Below are positions 40,202-52,091 of a stretch of DNA of 64,000 nucleotides, one piece after another. The stretch is from positions 24,834,611 to 24,898,610 of the forward strand of contig NC_023754.2 in the NCBI RefSeq assembly GCF_000499845.2, read 5' to 3'. Below the pieces are notes generated by a model, which worked only from the letters and a program-made list of their open reading frames with translations, had not been told where the DNA came from and ran no database searches. This stretch comes from Phaseolus vulgaris (lineage: Eukaryota > Streptophyta > Magnoliopsida > Fabales > Fabaceae). The position numbers and the translations under genes were made by a program. The number at the start of each line of letters is the position of its first letter. Within the stretch, counting starts at the first letter, position 1.

Positions 40202-40599
40202 TTAATTTGTACTTATTCGATTAAACATAAGTGATTTATTTAGACAGATCAGACTCTATTTGTTCTAGTAACAACTTAGTGGCAAACTTATGAGAAAAGG
40301 GATTGTTCGTTTCTATGCGATTTTGTATATGGGTTGGATCATTCCTAAACTGATTCTTATTTATTTGTTATTCCAAATAAAAAAATAACTTTTTTAAATG
40401 ATTAAAATAAAATTATATTTTTTATTACATTAAATTCATTTTCTTAAAATAAAATAAAATCAATGTCACTAATGGAGTATGATTTTTTAAAAGAAAAATA
40501 AATTTTTTATTTATGGCGAGTGTTGAAGGCTAAAAAAATTATAGATTATAGTGGGAAAATATAGAAAAAGAATGGAAGATTATTGTTAAAACAGAGATG

Positions 40600-41345
40600 G
40601 TCTTCTGGTGATTTAATGTGGATAAAGTTTAACTTTTGAGCTTAAAGGAGTTGGAGGAGACCACTGACTTCAACATGAATAGAGTAATTGGAAAAGGAGG
40701 TCAAGCTACTGATACAAAGGAAGACATGTTGATTAATAGAACAATTATTGCATTGAAAAAATTTTAAGTCCAAGGAAAAATAGAAGAATTCATTCATGAA
40801 TTTGTCATTCGGTCACAAATTAACCACAGAACCGTGGTAAAGTTGTTAGGAAATTGTTTGGATACTAAAATTCATTTGCTTGTTTATGAATTCATTCCTA
40901 ATGGTAACTTTTTTAGTATTTGCATCAACCAAAGTAAGAAATAAGGATTTGTCAATGACAAAGGACATTCATTTTAGAATTGCCACTGAAGTTGCTTGAG
41001 CTTTGTGTTACTTGCACTGCTTTTTAGCCTATTTATCATAAAGATATCAAGTCACAAATATATTTTTTTATGAAAAGTATTGAACAAAAGTAACAGAATT
41101 TGGTAAGTCTAGAATGATTTCGAGTGATGTTACTCACCTTATTACAATAGTTCAAGAAACATTTGGTGGATACTTGGACCTTGAATTTTTTCAAACTAGT
41201 CAATTCATTGAAAAAAATGAAATCTACAGTTTTGGAGTAGTTCTTGTTGAACTCTTAACCGGGAAAAAAGCCAATAATTCTCCTAAGTTCAGAGGAAGCG
41301 TGTCGAGCAAGATTGTGTATTTGATATTATTGATGAAAGAGTGAC
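40600..41345 (+). pseudogene. Wall-associated-kinase-like fragment, copy 3 (longest)
   Basis: This copy keeps more of the N-lobe: FELKELEETTDFN, RVIGKGGQAT (glycine loop), IIALKKF (the VAIK-type lysine), a stop, [26 protein letters not shown] and [11 protein letters not shown]. It continues through the damaged HKDIKS region to FGTSRM-like and [17 protein letters not shown], then [16 protein letters not shown] in an open stretch (41114-41344). Several stops and frameshifts prevent a full kinase. It shows that the source gene was a WAK-like receptor kinase; no extracellular domain was seen. Confidence 0.85.
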
Positions 41346-42499
41346 GAAGGAAAGGGAAAAAAATCATATCATTATAAGTCAAGCTACTTAGGATACTGGT
41401 ATGTATAAGAGATTTTGGTTTTATTTTGTTATATTTCTTTTTAAAGTAGAATTGTGATATATTGACAACTTATTGTCTTTTATAATAATAATAATAATAA
41501 TTTTGATTGCAGGAAAATAATAATTCTGATCCTACGAGTGATAATAATTTTGATCTCAAAAGACGATAATAATTCTTTCAAAATAAAATCTCAACAAATT
41601 GAAATGATGATAATTATAACATATTTAAATAACAAAAATTAAATTTGTTATTTTTATGATAAACTCTCAACACATTTAAATAATGACATATTTAAATAGC
41701 AACAATTATGTTGGGATGACAATCTGATCGCACGGGGGCGATAATAATTCTTTCAGGATAATTAAATAACAAATTGATCGCACGGGATGGTAATTATTTT
41801 GATGATAATTATAACAAATTTAAATAACAACAATTATGTTTTTTTTTTCCAGATAAACTCTCAACAGATTTAAATAACAACAATTATGTAGGGACAATAA
41901 TAATTCTGATTGCACGGAGCGATAATAACTAAATCTCAATATATTTTAAATGATGATAATTATAACAAATTTGAATAACAACAATTATATTTGTTTTTTA
42001 ATGATTAAATCTCAACAGATTTGAATGATGATAATTATGTAACTTTACTTAAAACTAAATTCATTGTCACCCTTTATACTAACTTCATGGCTCAACTAAA
42101 TGCATGGTCTTGAGTGACCTTTTAAAGTCTCTTATATTTGGTTTTTCTTTTTCTCCTGGTTTGTATGTATTCGATTAAATATAAGTGATTTATTTAGATT
42201 GGTTGTTCTAGTAGAAAGTTAGTGGCAAACTTCTGGGAGGAGAGATGGTTCGTTTCTGTGCGATTTTGTACATGAGTTGGATCACCCCTAAAGTAGGTCT
42301 TGTTTATTTATTATTGTTGATAAAAAAATTAACTTCTTTAAATGATTAAAATAAAACATTCTTTTTTTAGTACATTAAATTTATTTTTTTTAAATAAAAT
42401 AAAACCAATGTCACACTGCGGTAATTGGTGAATAGTGAGAAAATACAAAAAAAAATGTCCAAAAGAAATGTAGGATTATTGTTAAAACAAAGATAGTCT

Positions 42500-43080
42500 T
42501 CTCGTGAATAAAAAGTTTGCTAAATAGTTGAAGAATTAATATTTTGGAGATGATCTTAATAATTTCATATTTGAGGAATCAACGTAAGTGAGTCTTTTTG
42601 TTGCATCAATGTCAAATATATCAGAATATTGTATGTTTTTATTTATCCAAAATACATACAGGCGAGTGTGAAAGATTAATCTTTTACTTTTATTTTATTT
42701 AATTTACATGCAAACTTTATTTAAAATTTTCAATATATTTTGAATTAAACTTATTTACATATTTTGATATTTAGTGAAAGTTGTACATTAAAATTTAAAA
42801 ATATTTGTTACTTATAGATTCAATATCCATCTTTTGAGACAAATCATTATTTCTGACTCGATATATTTATTAAAATAAGTAAACAAATATATAATATCTT
42901 GCACAATTTAAAACATAAATTGAAATGATATCTAAACATAGATGAAAACTAATGGTAAAGGTTTAGTATATTAAGTATAAGATGTGTGAAAGGGAAGTTC
43001 ATGGGACTCTCCACTGTGTGTGGGAACTGTGTTGCATGTTACATGAATTCAAAACACGTTGAACAATGTTGAAACTACAA
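42500..43080 (-). pseudogene. Second copy of copia integrase remnant flanking the array
   Basis: Matches 35040-35590 over most of its length (TTTATCCAAAATACAT, GACAAA-CATTA, ATATATAATATCTTGCACAATTT with variants, GGGAAGTTCATGGGACT, TGTTACATGAATTCAAAACACG). On the minus strand it encodes the same broken integrase N-terminus. Its position at the right edge of the kinase array mirrors the left copy. Confidence 0.75.
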
Positions 43081-43440
43081 TAACCGAGTATGTTGTGCCA
43101 CAATTGTAAAGAAGGAATGTTAGGTTTATACAATTAAAATGATTTAACATACAATGATTTGTATATCCCGTTAAAATGATTTGTATAATGGGTTTATAAT
43201 TTTAAATTTAATAAACTTAGCTCAATATGACTATATAATAAAAAATATTGAGTTATCTAATAATTTTATATTTTATTACATGAGCAATATACTTATTTAT
43301 GTATTATAAATATTGTTATTGTTTTATAATTACTAAATAACAATGGAAATATTTGTTTGTTTAGTCTTTTCAAATTTATTCAACTCCATAACTTAATTCA
43401 TAATTGAATTGGGTTACTACATAACAAAAACTAAACCCAA

Positions 43441-43660
43441 CCACCCAACCCAATTAAATTAAAGTCAAACAGAATCGCTTGCACTCCTAGTATATATATC
43501 TGATCTTAGAATCTTAAAATGATGAATTTTAGTGATTACCCAACCCAATTCATTTAATTGGGTTGAAAATGAGACTAAATTCAACTCAAACAGAATCACT
43601 TGCACTCACTCTTACTATGTATCTAATCTTAGAATCTTAAAATGATGATTTTTAGTGATT
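43441..43660 (+). repeat. Two-copy tandem duplication with palindrome at the joint
   Basis: Two copies of about 110 bases share CAGAATC-CTTGCACTC, TCTTAGAATCTTAAAATGAT and TTTTAGTGATTA. At the junction CAACCCAATT and AATTGGGTTG form a perfect inverted pair (about 43540-43566). Confidence 0.75.
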
Positions 43661-44064
43661 ATGAAGGTAGGTAAAATAATTAAGTTTTTTTAATAACTAA
43701 AAATAAATAAATTAAAATGAGTATTTAGAGAATATCATACCCTTGTACAAAAAGATTTCAAATTATCTGTACCTCAAATTCTTCAGAGTTCAAGGAGTCT
43801 TAAACTCCCAATCCAAAGCAAAACAACCTCAAAAGATCTATAAGAGGTTTTAACAGAAAAAAATATTTCATACACAAAAAATAATATACATTCAAAAATA
43901 ATACACCGGGTAGAAGACCAAAATATACATCCAAACCACATAATTAAGAGACAGAGGTCCTTGCGACACCTCTTATATTAACATTTTCTGAACTTATAAT
44001 TAACTAAATTTTACTTTGAAAATATATAATTAAAAAAAAGGTATGATCAGGAAATATTTTTTAT

Positions 44065-44165
44065 GCAGAAGTCAATTTTATCTTTATGAATTAATTTTAA
44101 TTTTGTGCAAAAGTCAATTTTATCTTTATGAATTAATTTTAATTTTGTGCAGAAGTCAATTTTTT
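44065..44165 (+). repeat. 42-bp tandem repeat, about 2.4 copies
   Basis: The unit begins GCAGAAGTCAATTTTATC and is repeated at exact 42-base spacing (44065, 44107, 44149). Because 42 is divisible by three, it creates an open frame with repeated peptide; this is not evidence for a gene. Confidence 0.9.
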
Positions 44166-45634
44166 CATATTTTTATTTTCTATAGTTTTTTTATAAAAAA
44201 ATTCAAAAACATAATCTTATTCAGAAACTTATTGATATAATAGAATAATAATTAGTAAAACTATTTTTTTTTACTTTTTGTTACAATGGTAAGATAAGTG
44301 CAAAAGAAATTATGTTTAAATTGTTGTAGTTGTTTTGTGAAATAATATTTCCCTATCGAATATTTTATGCACTTAAAATAATTTTTTTCTTGTTTATGAA
44401 TATAGTTAAACTAGTACATAATTGATTTACATTGATTTATGAAAAAATAATGTAAGAAAAATATGGTAACACGATTAGATATAAGATTCATATTTACTTA
44501 CTTTTTTCTTCATATTTGCGCTTTTGATAACATAAAATTAATCTGTGCTAATTTATTTTTCTGTTTTCTTACTTAGTTACTATTTGTTCTAACTAGAAAA
44601 ATGTTATCGGATGAGTGAAAGAGACATATAAAAGAGGGAATGAGATGTAATATAAAGGAGAAAAATAAAAATAATAAAATGAAAACCTCATTTTGTTCTC
44701 TTGATATTTTAAAGTAGATAATATAAAAGAAAAATTATAACACTTCATTGCATTTTTATTATATCATTGGTAAAGTGAATAGTTTATATCCTTTCTCTCC
44801 TCAGTCACTCCTCTCTTTTTATGTTATTGACTATAAACTTTATTTTGAAGTAAAGACATTTTTTGCTTGATGAAAGAAATTGCTTAATGATGCGTGCTGC
44901 CGTGTTATACTGTGATATGATTTTGAGTGAATTTTAAGTGACACTTTTCTCTCTTTCTCTAATCATAAAGTGAATAACTTTTTCTTACTAATTTGTTATT
45001 ATTTTAGCAAGTGCAGTGTGACAACAAGGGTGACAGATTAAAAAGCAAAGAAATAGAAAGTTTGAAAGTAATGGAGACAAATACGGGAAAGGAAATAGTG
45101 AAAATCCAAGAAGTGGTTGAAGAGTAAAATTGACAAATAAAGAGTGTACATCAGAAGTGGATAATAATATCAATATTTTATTATTATTTTGAGGAGTGAG
45201 TGTATAAGTCTGCAATTTAAAATGAAATAAAAAGTAATAATTTAGAACAACCTTTAAACACTGGTGAGTGTTATCTTACTGGTCCACTGATTTGTGTGAC
45301 TATTGACCGTAGAGTGAGCCATAATTTAATACATCACCAATTCTACACTACACGGCAGAGAAAAAAATGTGGGTAGGTTTAAATGGAAATGACCCTACAC
45401 GTTGAAACTAGAGGCGCAAAATACCACTCTAATAATTCATTTCATCTCAGAACAACAATCATCAAAATGTATTTATAATTTTGATCCAAAAACTTGTTCA
45501 ATAATCACAACCCAAATCAGAAATCATAAAAAAATAGAAGAATCCAACATACAACAATAAATACATCAACTGTCACAAAAACAAGACATTAATTAGGTGC
45601 GAATAGGGTTGATAACAGGGAAGAAGGGAATGAT

Positions 45635-45997
45635 CTAGTAGGAAGGAAGGGCTTTAAAGGAAGTGAGGTTTCTGAAATGGACCCAAGTTTTCTCCCACAC
45701 AACGGCCTCGTACTGGGTGGTGGCAGATCCGCCCTTGGCCTTCAGCACAAGGCGGTAGTTAGTGCCGGCCACCACCTGGGTCTCGCCCTTCAACACGCTC
45801 ACCAGCTGCAGCTTCGTACCAGAACGCTTGTCGTACTCACTCACTGCATATTCCGCGATCTCCACCACGTGCTGCTCTTTCACATCCTTGATGGGCTCCC
45901 ACCCGGCCAGCGTCGCTTTGGAGCGCGTGGCATAAGACACCAACATAAGAGAGAGGAGAAGAAGGCAGTGATGTCTCGTCATCATAATCACAATCAC
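45635..45997 (-). CDS. Cysteine proteinase inhibitor (phytocystatin), secreted
   Basis: Intronless, 120 aa. Phytocystatins block papain-like cysteine proteases in defence, seed turnover and programmed cell death. A signal peptide covers about residues 1-28 (CLLLLSLMLV). The inhibitory wedge is present: G32 near the mature N-terminus, the LARFAV-type helix as VVEIAEYAVSEYDK (44-57), the QVVAG loop at 74-78, and W105 in the second hairpin loop. The usual P before this Trp is T here (KTWVHF), a minor change at the binding edge. The size fits the single-domain secreted class. Start: the ATG at 45997 is used because it is first after the TATA box; in-frame ATGs at 45985 and 45982 (M5, M6) would work as well. 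Strand-specific GC-rich coding sequence stands out from its AT-rich surroundings. Confidence 0.95.
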   Translation of the reverse strand: MIVIMMTRHHCLLLLSLMLVSYATRSKATLAGWEPIKDVKEQHVVEIAEYAVSEYDKRSGTKLQLVSVLKGETQVVAGTNYRLVLKAKGGSATTQYEAVVWEKTWVHFRNLTSFKALPSY

Positions 45998-46039
45998 TGT
46001 GATGGGTCTCTGTTAAAAAGTGTTAAGGAGTGGGTTTTC

Positions 46040-46047
46040 TATTTATA
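46040..46047 (-). promoter_or_regulatory. TATA box of the cystatin gene
   Basis: TATAAATA on the minus strand, 42 bases upstream of the cystatin ATG. With start about 30 bases downstream the 5' UTR would be only about 10-20 nt if M1 is used, slightly longer if translation starts at M5 or M6. Confidence 0.75.
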
Positions 46048-46527
46048 GCAGAGGAAGAAGAACACGGTTATAGCGTGTTTTTCTGTGAACTTTGTAACCC
46101 TCGTAGTTCCTATATACTGTGGCTGAAACCGCGTTCCTTTTTCTGCTTATAAAATCGTTAACTACTGCTGCCTTAAGGAATAAGTTTTCTTTAATTAAAA
46201 GTAATGTTGGTCGTTTTTATATATAAAAAATCTCTAATTAACATCTCAAAATGAGAATCGCTTATATAATAAGTGATAGAAAAAAATAAATAAGAAAATA
46301 ATTAGTAATAGCAAAGTATATATCATCACTCTAACATAACTAAAAAAACTATACTTTCTTTTCCTTTTTTATTTACGTTTTATAATTTTACAAGCAATTA
46401 GCATTTTAAAAAGTTTAAGTACACCGTGCTATAGACGGTTGATTAGGAGACTTAATGTAGAAACAATTATATGTTTTCTTTCTTAAACAAATTCGGTAAC
46501 CTCTCTTTGATTTGATGCTAATTGAAA

Positions 46528-46552
46528 TTATTATTATTATTATTATTATTAT
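46528..46552. repeat. (ATT)n microsatellite
   Basis: About eight TTA units in a row. Confidence 0.9.
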
Positions 46553-48859
46553 ACCTATCCATAGTAAGGTTGAAAATGCAAAAAAATTTAGATAATAGAG
46601 TCTTCATCGTCTTTAATGAATATTATAAATAAAATGGTATTTTCAATGAGTTTTTAATAATAAACGGCTATTTATGATAAATGACAATCATACTGTCAAT
46701 TCAATGACTTTTCAGATGGACCTCTCTTCTTTTATTGGATATCAATTGAAAGTTTATTTCTGGATAAATACTACTAATCAAGACACCCTCTCAATTTATA
46801 TTTAGAATAGTAACAGTTATTATTTTAAAATTTATATTGTTTATTAATATTTAGAGACTCATATCATTTGACGATTTATTTATATTTTTAATATCTCTTT
46901 CTAGAATAATGAAACTTTATAGTTTTTTTTTAAAATAATGCATGTTAGTTTATAGTTATTCTTTAAATTGATCATGGCTTCTAGTTTTAAACATTGTTTT
47001 AAGTTATGTAAAAAAAGTTATCTATGCACGTTTTTATGTGGAGTTTTAAACATTTATTTTAATGTATATGTACAATTTTGCTTATATTTGACATATATAA
47101 ATAATAAAACATACTCGTACAAGTATAATAACCCATATGGTGTTGAATTGCAACGTGTTACTATCTTCGGTTTTCTTGTATAAGAAGAAAACAATTAACT
47201 TTACATTTAAGCAAAATATTTAAGTTAAGAAATTTTACTACTTTCTAATATTTTTTTCGGTAAAATAAAAAGATCATATTACTAGTATGATGTTATAATA
47301 AAAAAAAAATCAGATATTAATTAGAAATTAAATATTTTTTAAAAATATCGATTATTAAGAAAGTAAAAACATCGCTAAAATTTATTTATATTTTGAAGTA
47401 TGAAATCTGTGATTTTTTAAAAGTTGAATTAGTATTTCAAGAGTGTAATAAGAACATTTTCAACAAGGGAGCTGTTTATAATAATTACTTATAAATAAAA
47501 TTATTATTTTAAATATGTGTTTCATACTTAGTAAGATAAAAACTTTAGTATCGTCGTATCACTATACAATTTTCTTTAATTTATTCACTTATTACTTAAT
47601 AAAGAAAAGCTAAGATTGAAGAAATCAGTATATTGAATGTTTTCAAAACAATTTTTAACACTTTCGTTTAATAATAAAAAGAAAAAATCGTCATAAATAA
47701 TTTTAATTAATCAAAATATTTCTTTGTTTATAGAGATAGGAGGTTGGATCTATAGTAAGATTTTTTTTTAAATGGTTTTTAGAAAATGAATGTTAAAGTA
47801 TGAAATTGTTGTTGTTCTCGTACAAAAGAAACATAGAGAACTCCTATTGATTAAATAATCCACTCTTTCGTTTTGGTTGATATACGTTTATTTTTCATTT
47901 TTAGGGTTTGTTCAATTTAATTTTTCTTTTTGTGTTCTTGTTCCACTACTCTAGTCAATTTCTCATTTTTTTCGTAGACTCTTGGTCGGGAGAACACTTA
48001 CAAAAGGTGTTTTCATGTTTAAGTAAGTATTTGATATTCGATGCAATAAATATATAATAATAATTTTTTTTTCTTAAAAACTTATGTCTATTTATATATT
48101 TACAATGAGTCTGTTATCGATGAATCAAAATTAACTTATGAATAGTTATTAAGAGTCTATATTACCTAGTTTTTCCTACAATTTAGTCTTCTTAATCTTC
48201 TCTTGATCTTAACGCGTTTTGAAGATGTCGGTCAGTCAGAATTAAGTACCAAGACTTCTATGTTTCGTCTGGTTCCAACTGTTACAATTGTATTTAACAT
48301 TTTTTAAAAATATTTTAAAGTTTCTTCATTTTCATAATCAAACATTTAAATTGATAAAGTATTTGTTATTTAGTTGAAATTGTCCACATTTAAGTTAATA
48401 AAATTTGATAGCCAACTCATGAAATAATGGATGGGCATGCATGGCCAAAACCATGTGCACTACCGAAAGAAATCAGAGATAAGGACAATTTCTCCTAATA
48501 ATAAATAAATAATAATTAATGAAACGTATGGATAAATTTGGAAAGGAATTATTTGCTGCAACCTGCCAATCAATACATCCAACTCCACCTTCCTCCCAAG
48601 TCCACCAATACACGCCACGATACTACATGAATAGAAAATAAAAATATTCATGCTAAAACTAATTTACTAAAAATATTTCTACTTGACTTTAATTTGTAAA
48701 ATAATTAACTTTTTATTTTATTTTATTAGAAACATTTATATTATATATATAAGTCTTTAGATAATAAATTACACAATTGTTTTATTCCTGCATAATTCTA
48801 TTGCAATTAATCCTCTCTTTAATTATATGTAGCAAAAAAGTAGTTCTGTTCGTTTGCGC

Positions 48860-48862
<3 letters not shown>

Positions 48863-48930
<68 letters not shown>
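48863..48930. repeat. Long (TA)n microsatellite
   Basis: Uninterrupted TA dinucleotide run of about 68 bases, the longest in the window. Confidence 0.95.
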
Positions 48931-48932
<2 letters not shown>

Positions 48933-49585
48933 TAGGAAAAAGATGGTTTTACATCATGAGATAATTTTTATTTTTTTTATCATAAATATTCTTATCTTTC
49001 TATGAATTTTGACTTGATTGTTGATACGTAAAATATCAACTGATAATAAAAAAGAATTTCAAATATTAATATCGCTATTAATTATTAATAATTTGTTTGC
49101 ATATATTTTATTAACTATTTTACAGAACGTTCTATACCATAAAATCCATTACATACTATATTTGAGTATTTATAACGGCTAAGTCGTACCTGCAAATAAA
49201 GTGAAAGCAATTGCTAAACATATTTCTATTATTACTAAATATATTCCTTTTTTAAACAAGTTTACCTAATGCTTCGTTCGTTTGGATCCGAGCAGATAGA
49301 AAAGCAACAATTTTTTATGTTTGTATCTATTTAAATATTAAGATAGAAAAACAGTAATTTGTGGGAGAGGAATAAAATCAATCTCCTCTCTAAATCGAAG
49401 AAAAGCAAAAAAAATTAAAAAAGTTTACATATTATCGTTAAAAAGTCAAAATCACTCTTATTTTTTATGCACATATAAAATAATACTTTATATTACAATA
49501 AATGTAAATATACAAATTCACAGTCTCAAATACAGACTCAAAAGACAACCTAAATATTTATAATACCTAATATTACAAATATATG

Positions 49586-49856
49586 CACTAGAAACAGTTA
49601 TAGTTAACACATAGTTTTAGCTACTAATAGTTAAAATTTAAATGGTTCTCAATTAATATTTTAGAAATTAATTTAAAATATCAGTAGTTAAAAATTTGAT
49701 AGTTAATGATTAGATACCAATGTAAAAATTATTTTATAAATTTTTATTAAAATAAAAATTAAGTTAAATACTAATAATTTTTTTAATCTTTAAAATAGTA
49801 TTTAATTAAATTTAAGAGTAATTAATTGTTTTAGTTTATGATTTTCTTACAATGTA
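49586..49856. mobile_element. Hairpin MITE copy, eroded
   Basis: Starts near CACTAGAAAC and ends near GATTTTCTTACA. The inside carries TAGCTACTAATAGTTAAA against AGTAGTTAAAAATTTG, and AATTATTTTATAAATTTTTA, words shared with the copy at 59691-60130. It ends about 35 bases before the CACTA element at 49891. Ends are degenerate. Confidence 0.5.
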
Positions 49857-49890
49857 TAGGAAGATAAATTCACTTTCAAATATCTCAAGT

Positions 49891-51507
49891 CACTATAAGA
49901 AAAATCTCATTTATCTACGAAAGAATTTCGTAGGTAACAACCAAAATCTGTAGGTAAATCAACATTACCTACGGATTATCCACACAAAAAAATCCGTATG
50001 TAATGTGGGCGTCGGTAACTTACCTACGAACATGGTGTTCGTGGGTAACGCAAACAATAGTTACCCACCAACTGCAGTCCGTAGGTAATACCCACGCACT
50101 ACAGTCAACAGTCCGTAGGTAATTAAATATACTTTATTTTTAAAATTTTAATTATTATTTGAATTTTTTTTTTCAATTATTATTTACAAATATTATTTTA
50201 TTCTAATTTTTATGATTATTGTTGACAATTATTATATATGCTATGACAATTGTAATTAAAGTTAGAATTGGATTTGAAGTCAAGTTCCTTGAAAAATGTC
50301 CAAAGAAACTTTAAACATTACACTTGTTGTCACATTATGATTATTATTATACTTATTAGTAAGATTATCAATATTAATATAGTTAATAATATAAATATTA
50401 TTAACTATTATTAATATTATTAAGTATTATTAATATTATTAATATTATTAAATATTATTAAATATCATTAAGTATTATTAATATTATGAAATATTATTAA
50501 TATTATTAATATTATGAAATATTATTAATATTATTAATATTATGAAATATTATTAATATTATGAAATATTATTAATATTATGAAATATTATTAATATTAT
50601 GAAATATTATTAATATTATGAAATATTATAATATTAATAATATTATGAAATATTATTAATATTATGAAATATTATTAATATTATGAAATATTATTAATAT
50701 AATGAAATATTATTAATATTATTAAATATTATTAATATTATTAAACATAATTAAATATTATTAAACATGATTAAATATTATTAAACATGATTAAATATTA
50801 TTAAACATGATTAAATATTATTAAACATTATTAGTATTATTAATATTATTAAATATTATTAAATATTATTAATATTATTAAATATTATTAATATTATTAA
50901 ATATTATTAAATATTACTAATATTATTAAGTATAATTAAATATAATTAATATTATTAAATATAATTAAAAATAATTAATATTATTAATATTATTGAATAT
51001 TATAAATAATGTTTATAATATTAATATTAGAAATAATATTATTATTATTAATTTTATTAATATTATTATTATTATTATTCATATTATTAATATAATACTA
51101 ATTATGTTAATTTTATTAATTTTATAATATTAATAATATGTTATACTCATTAGTTATGGTTATTATTTATTATTATTATTATTTATGAATATTATTTATA
51201 ATTTTATAATTAATTATATTATAATAATATTTTTAATATTATGTATATAATTATTATGATAATAGTTGATAGGTAATAGATATTCGTGAGTAAAAGTTCG
51301 TAGATAATAAGATTCGTGGGTAAAAGTTCGTAGGAAATAAAATCCGTGAGTAAAAGTTCGTAGGTAATAAAATTCGTAAATAATAGTTGATATATAATGC
51401 TGAATTTACCTACGGATTTAGATCTGTAAGTAATATCCGTAAATAATGTTGTTCATAGATAATATCCGTAGATAATAATTCATAAATAATATTGATTTTT
51501 TTTAGTG
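49891..51507. mobile_element. Non-autonomous CACTA (En/Spm) transposon
   Basis: The left end is CACTATAAGAAAAA and the right end TTTTTTTTAGTG, flanked by a 3-base target duplication AGT (49888-49890 and 51508-51510), the hallmark of CACTA elements. Subterminal zones hold many copies of a short motif in both orientations (CGTAGGTAA, TTACCTACG, variants such as TCGTGGGTAA), as expected for transposase binding sites: about eight on the left (49920-50125) and a similar number on the right (51275-51480). No transposase frame is present; the middle (about 50330-51200) is an AT-rich minisatellite. The right end is less perfect than the left. Confidence 0.85.
50340..51200. repeat. Nested ATT-based minisatellite inside the CACTA element
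   Basis: Built from ATTATTAAT words. Higher-order units are visible: a 19-base unit ATGAAATATTATTAATATT repeated several times between about 50480 and 50720, and a 20-base unit ATTAAACATGATTAAATATT repeated about 50740-50830. Purely A/T apart from rare G and C. Confidence 0.9.
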
Positions 51508-52091
51508 AGTGGTGTCGCATGACTTCTTCACAAATATTTATCCATATAATTTTTTTAAATTTTGAGTAATTGCTTAAGAAAATTGCACTATTCTTGATAA
51601 GAAAGACCCATGGCTGCACCTAATCTACTAAGGTAGGTTGCAAAATTACGAAGCCAAAATGCAAGCAAAAACACCATTCGATTCAACAAAATGCATTTTA
51701 CATAGAAAAAAGAATCAAATTATATATGATATAATTTGAAAATATATGATATAACCCTGTCAAAATATATATGATATCATATATATCCTTATATATGATA
51801 TAACCCTGTAAAAATAAACAAATTAACAAACAAATACAAAATAAAAGCAAGAAGGAAAGAGATGGAGTTGTTTGTCTTCCATCTCCTTTGCCCTGTTGAT
51901 ATTTCCCCAGGGTATCCACATTGCCTTGGTATACCACAGTTATGGCCCTGCACATTCAAACTTTGGTTCATCTCCTAGACAAACAACATTTTGCGAATGC
52001 TTACTAGACCACCCAAATTTATACAGCAAAATGAAATTCAGAGAAGAAACCAATTTCTTATCCAACAAGTGTTTTCCTTTGGCAATGTCGC
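51508..52091. other. 3' flank of the dicarboxylate transporter gene
   Basis: Presumed 3' UTR and intergenic DNA. It includes a local repeat of TATATATGATATAACCCTGT (near 51740 and 51795). No gene. Confidence 0.6.

Larger units (their letters stand above)
35830..42460 (+). repeat. Modular tandem array around broken kinase copies
   Basis: Three modules recur. Module A (GGATACTGGTATG, ATATTGACAACTTATT, then ATAATAATT/GCACGG units) is at about 35850-36180, 38020-38420 and 41385-42030. Module B (CTCAACTAAA, CTCCTGGTTTGTAT, AAACATAAGTGATTTATTTA, GTGCGATTTTGTA) is at about 36230-36650, 37050-37440, 38470-38930, 38944-38993 plus 40212-40570 (split), and 42090-42450. Module C is the kinase exon, at 36650-37030, 37460-37860 and 40600-41345. 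Order: A B C B C A B B(insert) C A B. Copies differ by small indels, so the array is old. Confidence 0.8.
43081..45634. other. AT-rich intergenic region, no gene seen
   Basis: Contains two small tandem repeats (43441-43660 and 44065-44165). The 44043-44240 open frame is a by-product of the second repeat. The segment next to 45634 is the 3' flank of the cystatin gene. Confidence 0.6.
46048..49585. other. AT-rich intergenic region, no gene seen
   Basis: Upstream flank of the cystatin gene followed by AT-rich DNA. Contains an (ATT)n tract at 46528-46552 and a long (TA)n tract at 48863-48930. Short frames (46968-47183, 48460-48651) have no motif. Confidence 0.6.

Noticed and set aside
41114..41344. 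76-aa frame as a functional small kinase
   Set aside because: It is only the end of a kinase domain lacking glycine loop, catalytic Asp and DFG in frame; part of a pseudogene.
44043..44240. Open frame with repeated peptide
   Set aside because: The repeat period is 42 bases, divisible by three, which by itself keeps a frame open; composition is AT-rich spacer.
45677..46048. 123-aa plus-strand frame opposite the cystatin
   Set aside because: Antisense shadow of the cystatin coding sequence with no family motif.
49900..51500. Regular CGTAGGTAA-type motifs as a CRISPR-like array
   Set aside because: Spacing is irregular and both orientations occur; CACTA ends and target duplication explain them as transposon subterminal repeats.
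51698..51971. Possible final exon of the transporter at 51700-51955
   Set aside because: An acceptor CAG exists, but the exon at 52129-52092 gives the conserved tail ALVFRTNTG and closes in phase.
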